Positions 26,167 through 33,343 of a stretch of DNA of 46,949 bases are shown in pieces. The DNA is taken from NCBI GenBank assembly GCA_039933635.1, contig JBDTNQ010000019.1:1-46949 (forward strand). Reading direction: 5' to 3'. The stretch comes from JBDTNQ01 sp039933635 (lineage in GTDB: Bacteria; Acidobacteriota; Vicinamibacteria; Vicinamibacterales; SCN-69-37). Made by a program: the position numbers and the translations under genes. Position 1 is the first letter of the stretch. Each line of letters opens with the position of its first letter. The notes under the pieces were generated by a model. It made no database searches. It was not told the origin of the DNA and saw nothing but the letters and a program-made list of their open reading frames with translations.

Positions 26167-28077
26167 GTGGCACGACTGATCCGTTCCGTCCTCGTCCTGC
26201 TCGTGGCAGGACTCGTGAGTCCCGTCTCCCTGCTGCTCCACGCCGGCGAGCAGGCATCGCAACCGACCAAGCGGCTTGTTCCAGCGGAACTCGCCGACAC
26301 CTCGTGGCTCGATCGCCTTCGCGACGCGCAGCTGGCGACCGCGAAAGACATCGGCGTGTTCCACGACTTCACGTTCACGGACGCGCTTGCCTCGACCGGC
26401 ATTTCCTTCCGCGGGCACATCGTCGACGACGCGGGCAAGACGTACAAGGCCGTGCACTACGACCATGGAAACGGCATCGCGGTTGCGGACGTGGACGGCG
26501 ACGGGCTGCTCGACATCTACTTCGTCAATCAGGTCGGCGGCAACCAGCTCTGGAAGAATCTCGGTGGCGGCAAATTCCGCAACATCACGGACGCCGGCAT
26601 CGCGATGATGGGGAAGGTCTCGGTGGCCGCGTCGTTCGCCGACATCGACAACGACGGAGACGAAGACCTGTACGTGACGTCCGTTCGCGGCGGCAACGAG
26701 CTGTTCGAGAACGACGGCCATGGCGTTTTCCGTGATATCTCAGTGAGCTCGGGCCTGGGCTACGTCGGACACTCGTCCGGTGCCGTCTTCTTCGACTACA
26801 ACAAGGACGGCAGGCTGGATCTCTTCCTCGCCAACATCGGGAAGTACACAACGGATGTGATGGGCGGCGATGAGTACAAGTACTACGTGGGCTTCGAGGA
26901 CGGATTCCAGGGGCACCTGCATCCGGAACGGCGCGAGCGGAGCCTGTTGTTCCGGAACGACGGCCGCAACAAGTTCACGAATGTGACGACGGCCATGGGG
27001 TTGACCGACTACTCCTGGTCGGGCGACGCGAGTGTGGTCGACGTGAACGAAGATGGCTGGCCGGATATCTACCTGCTCAACATGCAAGGCGACAATCAGT
27101 ACTACGAGAACGCCGGCGGTACGAAGTTCGTCAAGAAGAGCCGCGAGATCTTCCCGCGCACGTCCTGGGGCGCGATGGGGATCAAGGTGTTCGACGTCAA
27201 CAACGACGGCAAGCTCGACATCTACATCACCGACATGCACTCGGACATGAGCCACGAAGTCGGCCCTGACCAGGAGCAGATGAAGTCGATGATGATGTGG
27301 CCGGAATCCTTCAGGGGCAGCGGCGCCACGAGCATCTGGGGCAACTCACTCTTCATCAAGGACGGCCCGAACAAGTTCCACGAGGCTTCGGACGAGATGA
27401 ACGCCGAGAACTACTGGCCGTGGGGGCCGAGCATTGCCGATCTCAACGCCGACGGGTTCGACGATGCTTTTGTCGCGACTGGCATGAGCTATCCGTTCCG
27501 TTACAGCGTCAACAGCGTGAAGCTGAACGATCGCGGGAAGCGGTTCGCCGATGCGGAGTTCGTGCTCGGCATCGAGCCGCGCAAGGACGGGGTGACGGCG
27601 CCCTGGTTCGAGCTCGACGCGTCGGGCAAGGATCGCACCCACAAGGACGCGGCCGGCGCGATCGGCCGCCTGTCGATCTGGGGCTCGAAGAGCACCCGGT
27701 CGGCGGCGATCTTCGACGTGGACGGTGACGGCGACCTCGACATCGTCACCAACGAATTCAACAACGTGCCAATGGTCCTCGAGAGCAACCTCTCGACGAA
27801 GACGGCGATTCACTACGCCGACGTGAAGCTCGTCGGTGCGACGTCGAATCGCGATGGCCTTGGTGCGATGGTCACGGTCACCGCGGGCGGCTCGAAGTAC
27901 GTCAAGGCGATGGATGGCAAGTCCGGTTATCTGTCACAGAGCGCCATGCCGCTCAACTTCGGCCTCGGCGCGGCGACGTCGGTGGATCGTATCGACATCA
28001 CGTGGCCTTCCGGCAAGAAGCAGTCGGTGACGACGAACATCACCATGAACGGCACGACGACGGTACGGGAGCCATAA
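26167..28077 (+). CDS. FG-GAP/VCBS repeat protein of the CRTAC1 family with ASPIC/UnbV domain
   Basis: 636 residues, secreted. GTG start; hydrophobic signal (LIRSVLVLLVAGLVSPVSLLL). Seven or more calcium-binding FG-GAP/VCBS units of the D-x-D-x-D-G type are visible: DVDGDGLLDIYFVNQ, DIDNDGDEDLYVTS, DYNKDGRLDLFLAN, DVNEDGWPDIYLLN, DVNNDGKLDIYITD, DLNADGFDDAFVAT, DVDGDGDLDIVTN, forming an integrin-like propeller. The C-terminal ~80 residues match ASPIC/UnbV (LGAMVTVTAGGSKYVK, RIDITWPSGKKQSV). Family members are usually secreted or surface proteins of unknown ligand and abundant in Acidobacteriota. It ends convergently with the M13 peptidase gene. Confidence 0.92.
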   Translation: MARLIRSVLVLLVAGLVSPVSLLLHAGEQASQPTKRLVPAELADTSWLDRLRDAQLATAKDIGVFHDFTFTDALASTGISFRGHIVDDAGKTYKAVHYDHGNGIAVADVDGDGLLDIYFVNQVGGNQLWKNLGGGKFRNITDAGIAMMGKVSVAASFADIDNDGDEDLYVTSVRGGNELFENDGHGVFRDISVSSGLGYVGHSSGAVFFDYNKDGRLDLFLANIGKYTTDVMGGDEYKYYVGFEDGFQGHLHPERRERSLLFRNDGRNKFTNVTTAMGLTDYSWSGDASVVDVNEDGWPDIYLLNMQGDNQYYENAGGTKFVKKSREIFPRTSWGAMGIKVFDVNNDGKLDIYITDMHSDMSHEVGPDQEQMKSMMMWPESFRGSGATSIWGNSLFIKDGPNKFHEASDEMNAENYWPWGPSIADLNADGFDDAFVATGMSYPFRYSVNSVKLNDRGKRFADAEFVLGIEPRKDGVTAPWFELDASGKDRTHKDAAGAIGRLSIWGSKSTRSAAIFDVDGDGDLDIVTNEFNNVPMVLESNLSTKTAIHYADVKLVGATSNRDGLGAMVTVTAGGSKYVKAMDGKSGYLSQSAMPLNFGLGAATSVDRIDITWPSGKKQSVTTNITMNGTTTVREP

Positions 28078-28089
28078 CGCGGGCTCGTA

Positions 28090-28109
28090 GTCCCCGGGCG
28101 CGAGGGGAC
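28090..28109. terminator. Possible bidirectional hairpin between convergent genes
   Basis: GTCCCC and GGGGAC are separated by 8 nt in the 51-bp gap between the CRTAC1 gene and the convergent M13 peptidase. The stem is only 6 bp and no T tract follows, so this is a weak terminator candidate for both genes. Confidence 0.3.
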
Positions 28110-28128
28110 GCGGCGGAGTCGCGTTCTG

Positions 28129-30153
28129 CTACCAGATCTTCACGCGCAAGTCCGGCTCGCGATAAAGCTTGTCGCCCGGCTTCAGGTCGAACGCGCCGTA
28201 GAATGCGTCGATGTTGGACACGGGTCCATTCACGCGGAACTCGGCCCATGCGTGCGGGTCGGCCAGCACCTGCTGCTGCAGGTACGCGTCACGCGCCTTG
28301 GCGCGCCAGGCCTGCGCCCACCCCATGAAATACCGCTGGTCGCCGGTGAGCCCGTCGATGACCGGTGCGGTCTTGCCGTTGAGCGAAAGCTTCCAGGCTT
28401 TGTAGGCGATCGACAACCCGCCGAGATCGCCGATGTTCTCCCCAAGCGTGAGCTCGCCGTTGACGTTCACGCCCGGCAGCGGGCTGAACGAGCTGAACTG
28501 CTTCACGAGCAGATCCGCCCGCTTCTTGAACTCCGCCTCGTCGGCAGGCGTCCACCAGTCGCGCAGGCGGCCATCGCCGTCGTACTCGCGGCCTTGATCG
28601 TCGAACCCGTGACCGATCTCGTGACCGATGAACGCGCCGATTGCCCCATAGTTCACTGCGTCGTCTGCCGTGACGTCGAAGAAGGGCGGCTGCAGAATGG
28701 CGGCCGGGAACACGATCTCGTTCGTGGGTGGATTGTAGTACGCGTTCACTGTTTGCGGCGTCATCTGCCAGTCGCGTCGATCAACCGTCTTGCCGAGTTT
28801 GGCGATCTGGTACTCGGCTTCGAAAACCCGTGCGCGGTCCATGTTTCCGACGATGTCTCCGGGGACAATCTTCAACGCGCTGTAGTCGCGCCACCGGTCG
28901 GGATAGCCGATCTTGGTCGAGAACTTCGCAAGCTTCGCGAGCGCCGCCGTCCGCGTCGCCGGCGTCATCCAGTCGAGCGTCGAGATTGACTGGCGATACG
29001 CCTCGATGAGGTTCGTGATCATCGCCTGCATGCGGGCCTTGGCGGTGGGCGGGAAGTGCCGCTCGACATACAGACGACCGAGGCCCTCGCCGACGGCTTC
29101 ATTGATGAGGCTGATCCCGCGCTTCCACCGATCACGTGGCATCGGCTGACCCGTGAGCGCTGTGCCGAACATGGCGAAGTACGTGTCGTAGACCGGCTTG
29201 GAGAGCAGTGGCGCGTGCTGAGTGATGACCTGCGCCGCCGTCCACGCCTTCCATGTGGAGAGGGGCACGGTGGGCACCATCGCCGCGAATGCCTTGAAGT
29301 ACGACGGCTCCGAGATCACCCAGTTGTTCGCCTTGCCGATGCCCTGCGGCGCGGCCCACGCCACCCAGTCGAAGCCCGGCGCGTCCTGGACCAGCTTCGA
29401 CACGGGATACACGTTGTGGGTCTTCACCGCATCCCGGCTCTCGACCTTGGTCCACTGCACCCGCGCGAGCGCCGTCTCGAGATCCATCACGGCCTTGGCG
29501 TCGGCCGCGGCGTTGGTCCGGCCGGTGAGCGTGAAGATCTTTTCCAGGAAAGCGACGTACTTGGCACGAACCTCGACGAATTTCGGGTTGTCGACCAGGT
29601 AGTAGTCGCGATCGGGCAGCTGCGTCCCGGACTGCGAAAGGTACAGCGCGTACTGGGTCGGGTTGTCGACGTCAGCCTCGACATACCCGCCAACGGGGCC
29701 GGGAAGTCCAGCCATTGATTGACGGCCAAGCACGGTGGCCAGATCCTTCGGGGTCGCGATCGCCTCGACCTCCGCGAGCTGATCGGCGATGGGTTTCACC
29801 CCGCGCGCATCGATCGCCGCCTCGTCCATGAACGCATGATAAAGATCTCCGACCTGCTGGGCCACGCTGCCCGCAGGTTTCGTCGGCTGTGCCGCTACGC
29901 CTTCGACCAGCGCCCGCAGGTTGGCCTCCGTGCGGTCGGTGATCAGCACGAACGTCCCGTAGCTCGAGCGGTCCTCGGGAATCTGCGTGTTCTTCAACCA
30001 CGTGCCGTTCACGTGACGGAAGAAGTCGTCCTGCGCGCGAACACTCGCATCGAACTGGACGCGGTCGATGCCCGACTTCGACGGTGCCTGCGCCGCCAAC
30101 GCCATCGTCGACGCCATCAAGGCCAGGGCCGTTGCCACTCTTCGAGCTGCCAT
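28129..30153 (-). CDS. M13 family metallopeptidase (neprilysin/PepO-like)
   Basis: 674 residues from ATG 30153, with GGAG 6 nt upstream; a longer start at 30222 would run into the CNNM gene. Short signal (MAARRVATALALMASTMALA), so periplasmic or secreted. The N-terminal half is the M13 alpha-helical lobe; the catalytic half has VNAYYNPPTNEIVFPAAILQ, zinc site HEIGH in GHEIGHGFDDQGREYD, and the second zinc-binding stretch ENIGDLGGLS. The C-terminus DLRVKIW replaces the usual CRVW end. It cleaves oligopeptides. The next gene upstream (CNNM) ends 19 bp before its start, so it may be last in that operon. Confidence 0.95.
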   Translation of the reverse strand: MAARRVATALALMASTMALAAQAPSKSGIDRVQFDASVRAQDDFFRHVNGTWLKNTQIPEDRSSYGTFVLITDRTEANLRALVEGVAAQPTKPAGSVAQQVGDLYHAFMDEAAIDARGVKPIADQLAEVEAIATPKDLATVLGRQSMAGLPGPVGGYVEADVDNPTQYALYLSQSGTQLPDRDYYLVDNPKFVEVRAKYVAFLEKIFTLTGRTNAAADAKAVMDLETALARVQWTKVESRDAVKTHNVYPVSKLVQDAPGFDWVAWAAPQGIGKANNWVISEPSYFKAFAAMVPTVPLSTWKAWTAAQVITQHAPLLSKPVYDTYFAMFGTALTGQPMPRDRWKRGISLINEAVGEGLGRLYVERHFPPTAKARMQAMITNLIEAYRQSISTLDWMTPATRTAALAKLAKFSTKIGYPDRWRDYSALKIVPGDIVGNMDRARVFEAEYQIAKLGKTVDRRDWQMTPQTVNAYYNPPTNEIVFPAAILQPPFFDVTADDAVNYGAIGAFIGHEIGHGFDDQGREYDGDGRLRDWWTPADEAEFKKRADLLVKQFSSFSPLPGVNVNGELTLGENIGDLGGLSIAYKAWKLSLNGKTAPVIDGLTGDQRYFMGWAQAWRAKARDAYLQQQVLADPHAWAEFRVNGPVSNIDAFYGAFDLKPGDKLYREPDLRVKIW

Positions 30154-30172
30154 AGGAATCTCCAGATCTGAC

Positions 30173-31492
30173 CTAGCCTTGCTCGCCTTCGTCATTATTT
30201 CGAGAGGGAAGCAGCGATGCACGCACTTCCTGGACGCCTCGGCCCGATGTTGCGGTGACGTCCAGCCTGATCCGGTCGTATTCGACGGTGTCGCCCACGA
30301 CCGGTGGACGGCCCAACCGCGCGAGCACCAGGCCGCTCACGCTATCCACTTCCTCGTGTTCGAGATCGAGGTCGAAAGAGTGCCCCAGCTCATCCAGCCG
30401 CACGGTGCCGGCGACCCGCAGGCTCCCGTCCGGCAACTTCACGATGGGCGGCGTCTTCGGGGCGCCCTCGTCGATGTCGCCGACGACCTCTTCGAACAGG
30501 TCCTCGAGGCTGATGATGCCGGCGGTCCCGCCATGTTCGTCAATCGCGACGGCCACGTGCGCCCGTTCCCGCTGCAGCGTCGCCAGGACGTCGTCGAGCG
30601 AGGCCGTGGCCGGGACGACCGGAATCCGGCGCACGTCCGTGGCGATCACGGGTTCGCCGTGCATCAGCCGCCGCAACAGGTCCTTCGCGTGAAGCACACC
30701 GACGATGTGGTCGAGATCGCCGTCATAGACGACATAGCGGGTGCGCCGGTTCTTGAGGATGATCTGGCGGAGGATCTCCGGCGTGGCGCCGACCGGGATG
30801 CCGACCACACGGACGCGTGGCACCATGGCCTGAGAGGCCGTCAGCTCGCCGAACTCGAACAGTTCGTGCAGGATGTTCGCCGATTCGCCGTGGAGCGCAC
30901 CGCCGCGCTGGCTCTCCTCGACGATCAGTTGCAGTTCCTCTGGCGTGTAGATCTGCTCGTGTGCGTTCCGCGCCCGGCGGATGCCGATGAGCCGCAGGAA
31001 CAAACGCGCCGTGCCGTTTGCCAGCGCCACGAACGGGTAGAAGATGATGAGCATCACCTGCATCGGCCAGTGGGCAACGGCCGCTGTCCGCTCGGGATTC
31101 TGCAGGGCAATACCCTTCGGCACCATTTCCCCGATCACGATGTGCGCGATCGTCAGCATGACCAGCGCGAGGGTCGTCGCGATCGCAGCCTCGCTGGGCA
31201 GGGACAGGGGATGGAGGTGGGCTTCGAAGATGCGAGCCAGCTCGTGCTCGCCGTACATGCCCAGTCCGAGACTCGCCAGCGTGATGCCCAGCTGCGCCGT
31301 GGCGACGTACTGATCCTGGCGCGCGGGCGACTTGAGCACGTCGAGGACGAGGCCGGCGACTCGATCGCCGTGGGACGAGCGACGCTCGAGCGACGGCTTC
31401 GGGGCCGCGATGAGACCGAACTCCGCCGCCACGAACACGCCATTGATCACGACGAACAGCAGCGTGAGGAGGAGGACCGTGGCGAGCGTCAC
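30173..31492 (-). CDS. CNNM/CBS-domain membrane protein (CorC/HlyC family)
   Basis: 439 residues, full domain set: DUF21/CNNM transmembrane domain (about 1-190, VVINGVFVAAEFGLIA and GEMVPKGIALQNPE), a CBS pair (about 210-330, VPRVRVVGIPVGATPEI and DEHGGTAGIISLEDLFEEVVGD), and a C-terminal CorC_HlyC domain (GSLRVAGTVRLDELGHSFD). Such proteins are linked to Mg2+/Co2+ transport and resistance. The GTG start overlaps the TGA of the upstream paralogue by 4 bp (GTGA), so the pair is translationally coupled. Confidence 0.92.
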   Translation of the reverse strand: MTLATVLLLTLLFVVINGVFVAAEFGLIAAPKPSLERRSSHGDRVAGLVLDVLKSPARQDQYVATAQLGITLASLGLGMYGEHELARIFEAHLHPLSLPSEAAIATTLALVMLTIAHIVIGEMVPKGIALQNPERTAAVAHWPMQVMLIIFYPFVALANGTARLFLRLIGIRRARNAHEQIYTPEELQLIVEESQRGGALHGESANILHELFEFGELTASQAMVPRVRVVGIPVGATPEILRQIILKNRRTRYVVYDGDLDHIVGVLHAKDLLRRLMHGEPVIATDVRRIPVVPATASLDDVLATLQRERAHVAVAIDEHGGTAGIISLEDLFEEVVGDIDEGAPKTPPIVKLPDGSLRVAGTVRLDELGHSFDLDLEHEEVDSVSGLVLARLGRPPVVGDTVEYDRIRLDVTATSGRGVQEVRASLLPSRNNDEGEQG

Positions 31493-32565
31493 GCGCGACC
31501 TCGCTTCTGTTTGGGGGATGGTGCACCCGAGGCGGTCGCTCGCGAGAGACCGAGCAACTGGCCCAGCAGATCCTGAATGGTCACGAGCCCGAGGGCGCGA
31601 CCCTGGCGATCGATCGCGACGGCGGAATGCGCGCGGCGCTCGCGCAGCAACGCGAGCACGCGATCCGCGGGAAGGTCGTCCTGCACCTGCAACGCCGGCC
31701 GAATCAGCCGATCGAGCACCACGGTGCTCTCCGAGGCGTAGCGATCCACGAGATCCTTCACGCGCAGGAAGCCGATGATCGCGTCGCGGTGTTCCTTGTA
31801 GACGGGCAGACGACTGAACGGGCTCGCCGACACGGTCTGCAGCACCTCCTCCGGCGACGCGCTCGCCTCCAGCATCGTCAGGCGATCGAGCGGAACCATG
31901 AGATCCCGCGCCGCGTGGCGGCCGAGATGCAACGCGCGGCTCAGCCGCTGTTGCTCCTGGGGCTCGAGCAGGCCCCCGTCACGGCTTTCGGCGATCAGCA
32001 GATCGATCTCCTCTGGCGAGTGCAGATGCTGGTGCGCGTGGTTGCCCGCGCCGATCAGGCGCAGGAACAGCAGCGCCGTGCCGTTCAGGATCGCGATCAC
32101 CGGACGGAAGGCCACGAGGGACCACGTCATCGGGAGTACTGTTGCGAGCGCGGTTTCGGTGGGGTACTGCAACGCCAGGGCCTTCGGCACCAGCTCGCCG
32201 AGGATCAGTTGGAAGCCCGTCAGTCCCACCAGCACGACGAGAGCCGCAATGGACAGCGCGGCGACCTGCGTAGTGTGAAGGACGGACCCGACCACAGGGG
32301 CCAGCTGGCTGGTCAATGTCGCCTGCGCGTAGGCGCCGACCATCAGACTCGAGATCGTGATGCCTACCTGGGAGGCCCCGACGTAGCGATCGAGGGCAGC
32401 CGGTTCGCCGACGTGTGGCAGCAGGCGTTGAGCCAGCCAGTTCCCATCCTCAGCCATTCTCCGGACGCGGCTTCGGCGCACGCCCACGGCCCCGAACTCG
32501 GCCGCCACGTACAGGGCGTTTGCCGCAATCAGGCCGGCCAGCACCACCCAGACGATGGGGGACAT
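31489..32565 (-). CDS. CNNM/CBS-domain membrane protein lacking the CorC_HlyC domain
   Basis: 358 residues, paralogue of the next gene. DUF21 domain (YVAAEFGAVGVRRSRVRRM, GELVPKALALQYPTE) and CBS pair (VPLDRLTMLEASASPEEV, GRALGLVTIQDLLGQLLG) are present, but the protein ends shortly after the second CBS in a basic tail (SPKQKRGRA); the C-terminal CorC_HlyC domain of its neighbour is missing. As it is coupled to that neighbour by a 4-bp overlap, the two may form a heteromer. The ATG has no Shine-Dalgarno; TACACT lies 8 nt upstream. Confidence 0.9.
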   Translation of the reverse strand: MSPIVWVVLAGLIAANALYVAAEFGAVGVRRSRVRRMAEDGNWLAQRLLPHVGEPAALDRYVGASQVGITISSLMVGAYAQATLTSQLAPVVGSVLHTTQVAALSIAALVVLVGLTGFQLILGELVPKALALQYPTETALATVLPMTWSLVAFRPVIAILNGTALLFLRLIGAGNHAHQHLHSPEEIDLLIAESRDGGLLEPQEQQRLSRALHLGRHAARDLMVPLDRLTMLEASASPEEVLQTVSASPFSRLPVYKEHRDAIIGFLRVKDLVDRYASESTVVLDRLIRPALQVQDDLPADRVLALLRERRAHSAVAIDRQGRALGLVTIQDLLGQLLGLSRATASGAPSPKQKRGRA

Positions 32566-32573
32566 TCGGGAAC

Positions 32574-32579
32574 AGTGTA
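32574..32579 (-). promoter_or_regulatory. Putative -10 box (TACACT) before the CNNM pair
   Basis: Minus-strand TACACT (TAnnnT) lies 8 nt before the ATG at 32565 with no Shine-Dalgarno between. It would drive the CNNM-CNNM-M13 run. Confidence 0.4.
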
Positions 32580-32605
32580 ACGGGTGTCCGGAAACTGGAC
32601 CGGCC

Positions 32606-32640
32606 GTGGAGTCCGGGACGGCCCGTGGAGCCCTGGACCT
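32606..32640 (+). repeat. GTGGAGYCC element copy C
   Basis: Two tandem units: GTGGAGTCCGGGACGGCCC (32606-32624) and GTGGAGCCCTGGACCT (32625-32640). The second reaches the stop codon of the minus-strand membrane protein gene ending at 32639. Same core as at 9653 and 23144. Confidence 0.5.
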
Positions 32641-33343
32641 ACTCGGTCACGGCGATCGGCTGCGGTCGGATCACGGTCGTGTCCTGGTGGGAGCACACGC
32701 GGTCACCGATCCAAATCAGGATGAGACCGACGCACTCCGCCACGTAGAGCACTTCCACCTGGCCCGCCTTGGCGAAGCTGCCGCCAATACCCGGCAGAAT
32801 GGCGCCGAGGGCAATGAGCGCGTTGCCCGTGGCCCGGTAGAAATGGCCGCGCTCGTAGTAGTGCCGCCAGGCGCTCTTGATGGCGCCGCCAATCAGGAAG
32901 AACACCGCGTAGAGATTGATGAACGGCGTGAGCAGCCTGACCCAGTGCCACGCGAGGATGGCGCCCGACGGGCGGGTGGCTTCGAGCGCGTCGTAGTTGA
33001 CCGGCGACAGCACCACACAGACGGTGGCGAACACCACGAACGACAGGCTGATGAGGGTGAGCGTGTGTGCCGTACGACGCGGCCATGAGAGATAGAGCGA
33101 ACCCTGCGCGAGCGGGTAGCCGCCGAGCAACGCCCCGGCGACGTACCACAGCTTCGTCAAGAGGACCGTATTGCCGAAGAGCGTAATCGCGCTCTCGATC
33201 GCGGTACCGAGCCCGTATGTCGTGATCCCGAACGCCCACCACCAGAGGTGCGGCGCGTGGCGCACGGTCCAGCGGCGATACAGCGAGAACGCGAATGCCG
33301 CCGACAGGACCGTCGTGATGAGCGGGATGTAGTGGGTGTTCAT
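32639..33343 (-). CDS. Multi-pass membrane protein coupled to a TonB receptor
   Basis: Not recognised. 234 residues with about seven hydrophobic segments: IPLITTVLSAAFAFSLY, LWWWAFGITTYGLGTAIESA, LWYVAGALLGGYPLAQGSLY, TLISLSFVVFATVCVVLS, LTPFINLYAVFFLIGGAI, ALIALGAILPGIGGSF and EVLYVAECVGLILIWIGD. The loops carry charged/aromatic residues such as WRHYYERGHFYRATGN. Its ATG overlaps the stop of the TonB receptor (ATGA), so the two are translated together and probably work together, perhaps as inner-membrane transporter or sensor for the receptor's substrate. That role is inference from coupling only. Confidence 0.8.
   Translation of the reverse strand: MNTHYIPLITTVLSAAFAFSLYRRWTVRHAPHLWWWAFGITTYGLGTAIESAITLFGNTVLLTKLWYVAGALLGGYPLAQGSLYLSWPRRTAHTLTLISLSFVVFATVCVVLSPVNYDALEATRPSGAILAWHWVRLLTPFINLYAVFFLIGGAIKSAWRHYYERGHFYRATGNALIALGAILPGIGGSFAKAGQVEVLYVAECVGLILIWIGDRVCSHQDTTVIRPQPIAVTE

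Noticed and set aside
30068..31576. A 502-codon plus-strand frame
   Set aside because: It is antisense to the CNNM/CBS protein gene, whose domains are clear.
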